From Prevotella sp. (lineage in GTDB: Bacteria; Bacteroidota; Bacteroidia; Bacteroidales; Bacteroidaceae), in the NCBI GenBank assembly GCA_017964785.1, contig JAGCRH010000018.1:1-36698 (forward strand): a stretch of 36,698 nucleotides of DNA, read 5' to 3'. Under the pieces are notes generated by a model that had not been told where the DNA came from, did no database searches, and was given only the letters and a program-made list of their open reading frames with translations. This document shows, in pieces, positions 7,401 to 14,524 of this stretch (position 1 is the first letter of the stretch; each line of letters opens with the position of its first letter). Both the position numbers and the translations under genes were made by a program.

Positions 7401-7506
7401 GTATAGTTATCCAAAAAATAAGATACATGCAACGAATGGCCGCTGACTCACGTGAATACGTGAGGGTAGCGGTGTGTGCATGTATTATAGGTTTTTTATG
7501 CTAGAG
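7388..7506 (+). ncRNA. Highly structured leader RNA with nested stems
   Basis: Four nested perfect helices can be read: P1 CTCTAGCA/TGCTAGAG (7388-7395 with 7499-7506), P2 ATACATGCA/TGCATGTAT (7423-7431 with 7477-7485), P3 CCGCT/AGCGG (7440-7444 with 7468-7472) and P4 CTCACGT/ACGTGAG (7447-7453 with 7458-7464) closed by a GAAT tetraloop. The RNA starts from the promoter at 7303-7334 and precedes the 428-aa gene. It may be a cis-regulatory leader or an independent small RNA. It matches no known class that I recognise, and no reverse transcriptase is nearby to make it a retron. Confidence 0.55.
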
Positions 7507-7609
7507 GCCTAGTGTTACTATCGTTACCCTTTTTTCTCAACTTTTTCTTTCAAGGGCTTATTATGAGAAACAAAATATGAATTAAAAACTATTTAATCAA
7601 CAAAACAAA

Positions 7610-8896
7610 ATGAATTTCAGTATAAGAATATCGAAAATTTTCGAGAGCAGGGTGATCTATGAACTTCTCAAAGAAGACAATCCTGCAGTATATCTTCTAT
7701 TCGTGTTGTGTAACAGACTTGCCCTTGATGGTGCCATCAATCATGGTAAGGAGTTTTTGGAGGATTTGAAAAATGGAAAACTCCCAGAGATACCTGACTA
7801 TAATGTGAAACAGGTGACGAAACATGAAAACTACACCAGGACTGGTAAGATGGAGTATGACATGACACTAATGGCTAAGGATAATGAAAAAATCGGGGAA
7901 CTGCTGTATAAACTGTTTAAGGATGTATGGGATCTCACCACAAAAGACCTTTACTTTGATAATGATGGCAAGTTACTGGTCTTGATAGATCAGATTAAGT
8001 CAATAGATTCCGCTATCCAAGACGCCCCTGCATCGCTCTATGAGAACAACCTCCCCAACATCATGAAACGCATAGACTGGACTGAGGTAGAAGAAGAGTA
8101 CCAGAAAGAGAAGAAGCGGAACTGCGTGACAATGGATTGGCTCCAGGAGAAACAGGAGGATGTACTCAAAGATGCATTGGAGTTGGATATCATGCACCAT
8201 GCCGATGAGCCATCGACACAGTATATTGAGAGTGTGGACTATGATTACCACAGGAGTTTCCTGCCTCATTCATACACCCCGCCAACTTTTTATAAAGAGG
8301 CATACGCTAAGATTATGAAATTGGCCAAAAGGGTAAAGGGGCTCTTTATCCCCAATCTGGGGGAATATGGGAAACATTTCGCACCGATATTTTATAAGTT
8401 CCGCCCAGAACAGAAACATGCTATCTTCAAGGTCATCAAGAAAATGGAACTCATTCACAAGGATATGGTGAAGGAGAATGAGGAACTGGGGCAGTATATA
8501 AATATCGAAAATGAAGAAACAAATTGTGATGATAAAAACTTTGCTTTTAAGAAGAATATGAAAGAACTACTATATAAGCAGTGGTTCAGCAAAGTAAAGA
8601 CTGATAAGAGATATGACAAGAAATGGATTGATGCGTTTGTAGAAGACCTGATGAATTCTGAATGGCACCATATCATAGAAGAAGAGTGGCAAAAATCTGA
8701 TAAGCGACTCTCACTAAAAGCCAATATCATCGGATGTCTGAAAGTTGCTGGTGTGATAGATGGCAGTAATTTAAGCATTGCTTCGGCTATCGTGAAAGAC
8801 AGTGATATTGATATCAAAACCTTCGCCAGTTATATAGGTCGGGGTGCTAAAAGACCATTCTGTGAATGGATCGTTGAATACCCAAAATTCGACTGA
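7610..8896 (+). CDS. Unknown 428-aa protein of an accessory module
   Basis: Family not recognised. There is no signal peptide or membrane segment; the protein is rich in Lys, Glu and Asp and looks mainly helical, so it should be cytoplasmic. The N-terminus has a hydrophobic helix (IYELLKEDNPAVYLLFVLCN). The middle (about 150-200) is a charged coil. The C-terminal 90 residues stand out as a compact domain: 'WIDAFVEDLMNSEWHHIIEEEW', then 'LKANIIGCLKVAGVIDG', then 'DIKTFASYIGRGAKRPFCEWI'. The long structured leader and iteron-like repeats overlapping its stop codon recall plasmid or phage replication genes, but no known Rep motif is seen. AT-rich codon use differs from the housekeeping genes. 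Confidence 0.6.
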   Translation: MNFSIRISKIFESRVIYELLKEDNPAVYLLFVLCNRLALDGAINHGKEFLEDLKNGKLPEIPDYNVKQVTKHENYTRTGKMEYDMTLMAKDNEKIGELLYKLFKDVWDLTTKDLYFDNDGKLLVLIDQIKSIDSAIQDAPASLYENNLPNIMKRIDWTEVEEEYQKEKKRNCVTMDWLQEKQEDVLKDALELDIMHHADEPSTQYIESVDYDYHRSFLPHSYTPPTFYKEAYAKIMKLAKRVKGLFIPNLGEYGKHFAPIFYKFRPEQKHAIFKVIKKMELIHKDMVKENEELGQYINIENEETNCDDKNFAFKKNMKELLYKQWFSKVKTDKRYDKKWIDAFVEDLMNSEWHHIIEEEWQKSDKRLSLKANIIGCLKVAGVIDGSNLSIASAIVKDSDIDIKTFASYIGRGAKRPFCEWIVEYPKFD

Positions 8897-8919
8897 AACG
8901 TTCGACTGGCGTTCGACTG
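8888..8919. repeat. Three iteron-like direct repeats
   Basis: TTCGACTG occurs at 8888, 8901 and 8912; the last two are preceded by G. The first copy contains the stop codon of the 428-aa gene. A similar GTTCGACTCGAC sits in the loop of the terminator at 8997, and an inverted relative (AGTCGAATAATCGAAC) lies at 9035-9050. Confidence 0.7.
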
Positions 8920-8984
8920 GAATTTAAATTTTAGTTTAACAAATTTTTAACCAGTCTTTTTTATCTCTGACTTTCAGAGAGTTA

Positions 8985-9028
8985 AGGCAGGCTATCGTTC
9001 GACTCGACAGCCTGCCTATTTTTTTTTG
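8985..9028 (+). terminator. Terminator after the 428-aa gene
   Basis: Perfect 9-bp arms AGGCAGGCT (8985-8993) and AGCCTGCCT (9009-9017) are followed by a long T-run. The 15-base loop contains the iteron-like GTTCGACTCGAC. A small extra hairpin TCTCTGA-CTT-TCAGAGA lies at 8964-8980. Confidence 0.85.
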
Positions 9029-9112
9029 TTTCTCAGTCGAATAATCGAACTCTACTTTTGCACCAGAAAATTTGAAACTGCAATGGCAGTGAAGATTTCT
9101 GGCAAGTTGAGT

Positions 9113-9212
9113 CTTGCGGCGATCCTTGAGACTTTGTCTCGAACATCGGCTTCGCCTCAACAATGTCTGAAAGTGAACTTTCGCATTGTATTCGGCTTGC
9201 GGCGATCCTTGA
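9113..9212. repeat. Pair of 17-bp direct repeats
   Basis: CTTGCGGCGATCCTTGA occurs at 9113-9129 and identically at 9196-9212, 83 bases apart. Confidence 0.85.
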
Positions 9213-9433
9213 AATATTGACACAACGAGAATATTTGTTTTCATAATTGAGTTGAATTTTTGAATGAATGGAGTGAGGACCTTTGCTCACTTCGACTCAG
9301 TTTTGTATTTGCATGTCATAGACCGAGGCGGTCAGCGGACTGCCACAACCTGCCCTGCTGCGACAGCACGGCAGTTTTTCACGCGAACATTATTAATATT
9401 ATAAAAGAATAAGGAAGTGAATTAAGGAAGAAC

Positions 9434-9462
9434 CACAGATTTCACAGATTAACACAGATTTA
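9434..9462. repeat. Short tandem repeat, CACAGATTT-like, 9-10 bp period
   Basis: Three units (CACAGATTT, CACAGATTAA, CACAGATTT) lie directly before the ATG at 9465, one of several short tandem repeats at gene edges in this window. Confidence 0.75.
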
Positions 9463-9464
9463 TT

Positions 9465-9758
9465 ATGGAAAAAACAGTTAGAATTTTGAACCAGTCGGCA
9501 CTGATGACCCGTCAGTACATCGACAAAAAGACAGGTGAGCAGAAGATTATAAACTCTGTATCCCTGAAATTGACGGATGGCATAGACACCTTCCTCGGTG
9601 AGATTACAGGGGAGCGGGCTGTCAACTGCCCCAAGTTCGATCCAACGCGCCAGTACAGAGTGCAGTGCTCTATGGCGGTTCGTGAGTGGAATTCACAACA
9701 GACCGGCGAGGCTATGCAGGCCACGACGATCTACGTTGACAAGATTTCAATGGCATGA
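9465..9758 (+). CDS. Small protein, first gene of the primase-helicase operon
   Basis: 97 aa, family not recognised with certainty. The sequence alternates beta-strand-like segments (VRILNQSALMTRQYI, INSVSLKLTDGIDTFLGEI, YRVQCSMAVREW, AMQATTIYVDKI), consistent with a small beta-barrel. Its place at the head of a primase-polymerase/helicase operon makes a single-strand DNA-binding accessory role plausible, but this is inferred from context. The stop codon overlaps the next start codon (ATGA at 9755-9758), indicating translational coupling. Confidence 0.6.
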   Translation: MEKTVRILNQSALMTRQYIDKKTGEQKIINSVSLKLTDGIDTFLGEITGERAVNCPKFDPTRQYRVQCSMAVREWNSQQTGEAMQATTIYVDKISMA

Positions 9759-10294
9759 CCTTAGAGTATCTTGAACTTATGGAAGAAGCGAAAGAAGTGA
9801 AAAGCGGAGAAGTGAAAAGTGAAAAGTTCGCTACCGCTCGGAAGAAGTGTGTGAGGTCGTTCAAGTCGAACACTCGTGTTTTTGATGATGATTCCATCGA
9901 GGTGACACCACAGGAGAAGGGTGAACCCTCACAGATTGACGTTAAAAGAGTGGGACGTTCGAAGCGCTACACCACCAACGGGAAAACCCCGTTGACTTGT
10001 CTTGAACTGAAATGTCCTGACGACGTGCCTGACAAGGCAGCCTATTTCCAAAAGGAACTGGCAAAACTCACGAAGGACATACAGATCGAGGAACCTACTC
10101 TGCCGAAAGGCGAGTTTCTAATCAACGGCGACAGGCTCAAAGTCTGTTTCGTTAAAAAGGAGGACAAGGTGACTGCCTGGCTCACATTCGAGGCTAAAGG
10201 ATTGTTGGAAATAAGGAGAGAGTTGTACAGTCTGACAAGCGAAATCGATAAATGTTTTGTAATCAATCAAGATTCGATTTGCCCACAGCAATAG
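9755..10294 (+). CDS. Unknown protein, second gene of the primase-helicase operon
   Basis: 179 aa, family not recognised. The N-terminal 70 residues are charged and probably disordered, with a heptanucleotide repeat (GTGAAAA at 9797, 9812 and 9819) coding 'EVKSGEVKSEK'. The C-terminal 100 residues look folded, with strands 'PKGEFLINGDRLKVCFVKK', 'DKVTAWLTFEAKGLLEI' and a closing helix. It is coupled to the gene before by a 4-base overlap and overlaps the primase gene by 43 bases, so all three are probably one operon. A role in DNA replication or binding is inferred from context only. Confidence 0.6.
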   Translation: MTLEYLELMEEAKEVKSGEVKSEKFATARKKCVRSFKSNTRVFDDDSIEVTPQEKGEPSQIDVKRVGRSKRYTTNGKTPLTCLELKCPDDVPDKAAYFQKELAKLTKDIQIEEPTLPKGEFLINGDRLKVCFVKKEDKVTAWLTFEAKGLLEIRRELYSLTSEIDKCFVINQDSICPQQ

Positions 10295-12876
10295 TGACTG
10301 CAGAAATCTTCAATAATTTGGTGGACAGTGCACAGACCAAATGGCTTACGACGGAACATCGTAAACTGCGGGAGGCACTGCCCGCCATTTTGGAAGGAAA
10401 TGCAGAGTTGCTTAGTCAATGGGCGCAAGACGAGAATTTCATTAAGTTCTGCCAAGGGCAGGAAGCAAGTAGAAAGAAAGGGTCTGGGGGAAAGACAAAA
10501 GGCGAGTTGTTTCAGGCTTTGCCTCTTGAAAAGAAATTACAGACCTATTGTGACAACCTGAAAAAGTCGCTACCATTTGTGATCTTTATTGCAACCTACG
10601 TTGAAACCGCTTCTGCAAGCGGGAAACTGGGGTGTTGGAGAAAACAGGCGGCATGTCAATTAAATGGGTTGTGTGTGATAGACTTTGACCACATTGAGGG
10701 TGATTGTAGGGTTGTTTGGGAAGATGCCTACAACAAATTGTCTGATGAAGACAAGGCAAGAATCCTTTTAGTCTACGTAACCCCTTCAGGTCATGGTCTG
10801 AAAGTAGTCTTTATGGCTGATGTCAATGTAGGAAACCTCATTGACAACCAAAAGACTTTCTCTGCTAAGTTGGGGCTAAACCCAGATGAAGCATGTAAAG
10901 ACGCTTCAAGAGGAGCGTTTTTAACTACGCGACAGGACATTCTTATTCTAAACGAAAAATTGTTTACTTATGAAAATGAAGACTTTGGTAAAAAGTTTAA
11001 TGACCAGTATCATGCTGGTAAGTCTCAGCCTACTCTTGACTTTGCTGAGAGCAACGATGGTAACCCTCGTTTATCTGCCGTACAAGGTACTGGAGAAAAC
11101 CAACAACCAGTATCAGGAGGTGATGGAGAGAACGTGCGGAATACTGAGTTTCTGACCTACAACGGCGTTCCTTACACCAAGATTATTGAGGCTTGGATGG
11201 AAGGGGTGAACCTTGAAAACAACCGCCATAATACCCTTGTGGAATTAGCCAGTCACCTCAGATATCTGATAGGTAAGAATGCCAAGAAGATTGAAGAGGT
11301 GGTGATGCAGTTGCAATGGGTGAAGGAACTTGCGGCAGAGGGAGAAAATGTCAGTTCTACCATTGGTTCGGTGATTGAGTTCAAGTATCGGGAGAATATG
11401 CCGAAGAGATTGAAGGAGGCACTGGTAAAGGCTGGCGTCACACAGGGGACAGGCACCTCTGTGACATCTGCGACATCACAGATGAGCCAGTCCCCATGTG
11501 ACGCTGAGGACATCTACGCACAACTGCCGCTGGATAAGTGGGCGGAAGAGTTGCAGGAAATGGCTCACTATTACCCATGTATGAAGGAGTTATATCTGAA
11601 TGCACATCCTCACAAACTCCCTGCCATTCTGTTTAGTAGTGCCGCTTTGTTTGGTACGCTGATGACTCGGGCCTATTACCATTTCTGGTATGACCCCGAA
11701 ATCATTCGCCGCCTAAACTACTGCATCTTTATCATCGGTGATCCCGGTGCGGGAAAGAATGTGATTGAGAAATTCTATTTCAAAATTGCAGACCCGATGA
11801 TTCAGGCCGATCAAGGTCTGATTGATGCGGTGAACCGCTACAAAGAGGGGCGTACCGAGAGGACTACATCTTCCAAAGCCCAAAAGGCTGATGCCTTAAA
11901 GCGGCCTATTGTGGGTATCCGTGTGCATCCTGCACGTACTGCTACTGGTGAGTTTATTCGCCACATGCAAGCGGCTGTAGAGGATGTGCAAGGTAGAAGC
12001 CTAAACCTCCACATGTTCTCTTTTGATAGTGAACTTGACAATGTCACCAAGAATAACAAAGGTGGCGATTGGAAAGACAGGGAAATCCTTGAATTGAAAT
12101 CGTTCCACAATGAACAGGATGGTCAGATGTATGCCAATCAGGATAGTTTGACGGGAATGTTCAATGTGTTCTGGAACTTCATCTATACGGGAACCCCCTA
12201 TGCCCTGCATAGAAAGGTGAACCAAAGGAACTTCGGTACTGGTATGAGCACCCGCTTGGCTGTAATACCTCTCCCTGATAAGGGCTTGGCCCAGCGAAAG
12301 CAAGAGGTAGACCCCAGCGCCAACGAGACTTTGAGGACTTGGGCTTACAGGTTGGATAAGGTGGAAGGAGAAATCCCCCTCGAACCTTTGAATGATGAGA
12401 CTTATGATTGGCAGTCTGCTCACATGGAGATTGCAGAGTTTAATCACGACAAGGCAGACCGAACACTCCTGAAACGTATTCCTTACTACGGCATCGGTGT
12501 TTCACTACCTTACATCATGATGCGTCATTGGGATGAGTGGCAGGAATCCAAGACACTGACAATGGACGATATTGACAAACGGCTTTGCCGACTGGCAATG
12601 GAAATCCAGTACAAGTGCCAGCAGTTCTTCTTCGGTGAGATGGCTTTCAACTATTTCGCTGATCAGAACAAGGAGTTTGTGGTACGCCGCAGGTCTACCC
12701 GCTACGATGAGTGTTTCCGCAAATTGCCTGACGAATTCAAATCTAAGCAGTTTCAGGAAATTTTTGGGTGTTCTCAGCAAGCAGCCTCTCGTGCTATTAT
12801 GAGATTTCAAGACGATGGCATCATTGAGAAAGTATCTTATGGTACCTATAAAAAACTGATGCTTCAACTGCCTTAG
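10252..12876 (+). CDS. Primase-polymerase/helicase fusion (BT4734-like or VirE_N plus DUF3987)
   Basis: 874 aa. The N-terminal half reads as a BT4734-type archaeo-eukaryotic primase domain: hydrophobic strand with D144-F-D146 (CVIDFDH), SGH motif with His181 (TPSGHGLKVVF) and a third acidic site at D212-D217 (DEACKDASR). Residues about 425-800 are a DUF3987-type P-loop ATPase: Walker A GDPGAGKN (496-503) and Walker B-like FSFDSELD (589-596). The C-terminus (about 810-874) resembles a winged helix (SKQFQEIFGCSQQAASRAIM). The protein probably primes and unwinds DNA for a mobile or phage-derived replicon. The start at 10252 lies inside the previous gene and no later Met precedes the primase motifs. 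A REP-like palindrome is read in frame at residues 396-417, between the two domains. Confidence 0.85.
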   Translation: MFCNQSRFDLPTAIVTAEIFNNLVDSAQTKWLTTEHRKLREALPAILEGNAELLSQWAQDENFIKFCQGQEASRKKGSGGKTKGELFQALPLEKKLQTYCDNLKKSLPFVIFIATYVETASASGKLGCWRKQAACQLNGLCVIDFDHIEGDCRVVWEDAYNKLSDEDKARILLVYVTPSGHGLKVVFMADVNVGNLIDNQKTFSAKLGLNPDEACKDASRGAFLTTRQDILILNEKLFTYENEDFGKKFNDQYHAGKSQPTLDFAESNDGNPRLSAVQGTGENQQPVSGGDGENVRNTEFLTYNGVPYTKIIEAWMEGVNLENNRHNTLVELASHLRYLIGKNAKKIEEVVMQLQWVKELAAEGENVSSTIGSVIEFKYRENMPKRLKEALVKAGVTQGTGTSVTSATSQMSQSPCDAEDIYAQLPLDKWAEELQEMAHYYPCMKELYLNAHPHKLPAILFSSAALFGTLMTRAYYHFWYDPEIIRRLNYCIFIIGDPGAGKNVIEKFYFKIADPMIQADQGLIDAVNRYKEGRTERTTSSKAQKADALKRPIVGIRVHPARTATGEFIRHMQAAVEDVQGRSLNLHMFSFDSELDNVTKNNKGGDWKDREILELKSFHNEQDGQMYANQDSLTGMFNVFWNFIYTGTPYALHRKVNQRNFGTGMSTRLAVIPLPDKGLAQRKQEVDPSANETLRTWAYRLDKVEGEIPLEPLNDETYDWQSAHMEIAEFNHDKADRTLLKRIPYYGIGVSLPYIMMRHWDEWQESKTLTMDDIDKRLCRLAMEIQYKCQQFFFGEMAFNYFADQNKEFVVRRRSTRYDECFRKLPDEFKSKQFQEIFGCSQQAASRAIMRFQDDGIIEKVSYGTYKKLMLQLP
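11437..11502. repeat. REP-like palindrome inside the primase-helicase gene
   Basis: GTCACACAGGGGAC (11437-11450) pairs with GTCCCCATGTGAC (11490-11502) apart from one unpaired base. An inner stem pairs TCTGTGA (11458-11464) with TCACAGA (11476-11482). The 66-bp length keeps the frame and codes a Thr/Ser/Gln-rich linker. Confidence 0.8.
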
Positions 12877-12919
12877 TTACTCACTTACTCACTTACTCAC
12901 TATGTACATTTAGGTTTTT
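12876..12919. repeat. Right copy of 44-bp inverted repeat
   Basis: Exact reverse complement of 85-128, with TTACTCAC three times at 12877-12900. It begins on the last base of the primase stop codon and fills the gap before the P5-like gene at 12933. Confidence 0.9.
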
Positions 12920-12932
12920 CAAATTTAAAATT

Positions 12933-13367
12933 ATGTTACCAAGAGGAATTAGAAATCACAACCCACTAAACATCCGCCGCACGGCAAAGGATGTGTGGAA
13001 AGGTCTCGCAGAACATCAGCAGGATGCTGCTTTCTGCCAGTTTAAATCATTGGAGTTTGGTTGGCGCGCAGCGTTCTACCTACTCACCCGTACTTATTAC
13101 CACAAATATCGGCTCTATACCATCCGGGGAATCATCTCCAAATGGGCGCCGCCTACTGAGAATAAGACGGAGGCATACATTGCCAACGTGTCTGCCCTCA
13201 CCGGCATCCTGCCGGATGAGCCCCTCGGCATCCCATCGGATCAACCCTCGCGGTGGATGATGGTAGGTACCGCTATGGCCATCCAAGAGAATGGTACCGA
13301 GTCGTTAGACTACTTCGCGATGATGCGAGGTTGGGAACTCGCCCGCTCTGATGTTGGTAAAACATAA
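12933..13367 (+). CDS. Phage structural protein P5-like, putative peptidoglycan-active protein
   Basis: 144 aa. It has the conserved 'RGIRNHNPLNIRR' start, 'W-K-G-L' and 'F-C-Q-F-K-S-L-E-F-G-W-R-A'. Then come 'YTIRGIISKWAPPTENKTEAYI' and 'VSALTGI'. This pattern is found in phage virion-associated or lysozyme-like proteins that Bacteroidales genomes often label structural protein P5. No signal peptide is present, so release would need lysis or another route. It lies 56 bases behind the primase-helicase and ends at a strong terminator, so it closes the operon. Together with the replication genes it suggests a phage-derived module; no capsid, tail or integrase gene is present. Confidence 0.75.
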   Translation: MLPRGIRNHNPLNIRRTAKDVWKGLAEHQQDAAFCQFKSLEFGWRAAFYLLTRTYYHKYRLYTIRGIISKWAPPTENKTEAYIANVSALTGILPDEPLGIPSDQPSRWMMVGTAMAIQENGTESLDYFAMMRGWELARSDVGKT

Positions 13368-13372
13368 TAATT

Positions 13373-13404
13373 AAGCCCGCCGATTGGATTGGCGGGCTTT
13401 TTTG
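13373..13404 (+). terminator. Terminator closing the primase-P5 operon
   Basis: Perfect 9-bp arms AAGCCCGCC (13373-13381) and GGCGGGCTT (13391-13399) are followed by TTTTT. It abuts the stop codon of mrp on the other strand. Confidence 0.9.
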
Positions 13405-14523
13405 TTATTTCATGCCGACGATGTGGGTGGGCGGCTGTTCTTTGTTGCGGCGGTTGACGACGGTGACGACGGCCTGGGCCAGGTTGATGAAGGCAAGGCC
13501 TGTGGCAGTATCGCTGCTCAGCGCGGCAGGCGTACCTGCATCGCCACTGTCGCAGATGCTCTGCACGAGGGGGATCTGGGCGAGCAGGGGGACATTCATC
13601 TCCTGAGCAAGCGCCTTACAACCCTCGCGTCCGAAAATATAGTAACGGTTCTCGGGCAGTTCGGCGGGGGTGAACCACGCCATATTCTCTATCAGGCCGA
13701 GGATGGGGACGTTGACCTTCTCGTTGCGGTACATGTCGATGCCTTTGCGGGCATCGGCGAGGGCCACCTGCTGCGGGGTCGAGACGATGACGGCTCCCGT
13801 GATAGGGAGCGTCTGGAGGAGCGTCAGGTGGATGTCGCTGGTGCCTGGCGGGGTGTCAAGAATAAAATAGTCGAGTTCGCCCCAGTCGGCATCGGCGATG
13901 AGTTGTTTGAGGGCACTCGTGGCCATGCCACCGCGCCAGAGGGTGGCAGTGGTGGGACTGACGAAGAAGCCGATGCTCAGGAGTTTCACACCGTATTTCT
14001 CGATGGGACAGATAAGGTCGCGCCCGTCTTTCTTCACGGCGTAAGGGCGCTCGTCCTCGACATCGAACATCTTGGGCATCGAGGGCCCGAAGATATCAGT
14101 ATCGAGCAGCCCCACCTTATAGCCTAAGCGGGCCAGGGCGATGGCGAGGTTGGCAGAGACAGTGCTCTTGCCGACGCCGCCCTTGCCGCTGCTCACGGCG
14201 ATGATATTCTTCACGCCGGGGAGGAGATCCTCGACCTGCGGGCGGGGGGCTGATTTGAACTCGGTAATAATCTCGACGTCGACATCCTGACCGCAATGGT
14301 ATTTAATCGCCGCCTCAGCAGCCTTGACTGTTGATTTCAGGAAGGGGTCAGTATCACGCGGGAACTCCAGCACGACTTTCACGTGCCAGGGTTCTCCCTC
14401 TTTGGCGGGAGCGGCCACGGTGGGCGTGTCGGCCACCATCCCGCTCTCCACGAGACTCTTCTTCGTGCCGGCATACGTCACCGTGGCCAGCGCATCCATG
14501 ATCAGTTGTGGATAGAGGGTCAT
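13405..14523 (-). CDS. mrp: Mrp/NBP35-family iron-sulfur carrier ATPase
   Basis: 372 aa. A short N-terminal DUF59/MIP18-like domain (about 1-95) is followed by the P-loop ATPase with the deviant Walker A 'SGKGGVGKST' (112-121), 'LLDTDIFGPSMPKMF', 'FILDTPPGTSD' and 'STPQQVALADARKG'. Mrp/ApbC proteins bind and deliver Fe-S clusters to target enzymes in the cytoplasm. The C-terminal CxxC that holds the bridging cluster in many homologues is absent: the region reads 'IENMAWFTPAELPENRYYIFG'. It is the last gene of the operon from ilvE, one base behind the LRR gene. Confidence 0.93.
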   Translation of the reverse strand: MTLYPQLIMDALATVTYAGTKKSLVESGMVADTPTVAAPAKEGEPWHVKVVLEFPRDTDPFLKSTVKAAEAAIKYHCGQDVDVEIITEFKSAPRPQVEDLLPGVKNIIAVSSGKGGVGKSTVSANLAIALARLGYKVGLLDTDIFGPSMPKMFDVEDERPYAVKKDGRDLICPIEKYGVKLLSIGFFVSPTTATLWRGGMATSALKQLIADADWGELDYFILDTPPGTSDIHLTLLQTLPITGAVIVSTPQQVALADARKGIDMYRNEKVNVPILGLIENMAWFTPAELPENRYYIFGREGCKALAQEMNVPLLAQIPLVQSICDSGDAGTPAALSSDTATGLAFINLAQAVVTVVNRRNKEQPPTHIVGMK

Positions 14524-14524
14524 G

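Larger units (their letters stand above)
9029..9464 (+). other. Non-coding leader region before the primase operon
   Basis: No convincing gene. It contains a -7-like TACTTTTG (9053-9060), two 17-bp direct repeats (9113-9129 and 9196-9212) and short inverted repeats (GTGAG/CTCAC at 9273-9290; GCTG-CGA-CAGC at 9358-9368). It ends in short CACAGATTT-type tandem repeats just before the start codon. It probably carries the promoter and a structured leader of the primase operon; an exact promoter could not be placed. Confidence 0.45.

Noticed and set aside
7388-7506. Retron non-coding RNA (outer inverted repeat plus long hairpin)
   Set aside because: The shape is suggestive, but the following 428-aa protein has no reverse transcriptase motif such as YADD.
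9026-9220. 64-aa frame in the primase leader
   Set aside because: It spans the terminator T-run and the 17-bp repeats, and the start precedes the promoter-like element.
13384-14127. 247-aa plus-strand frame opposite mrp
   Set aside because: It begins in the terminator, is antisense to a clear Mrp and has no recognisable domain.
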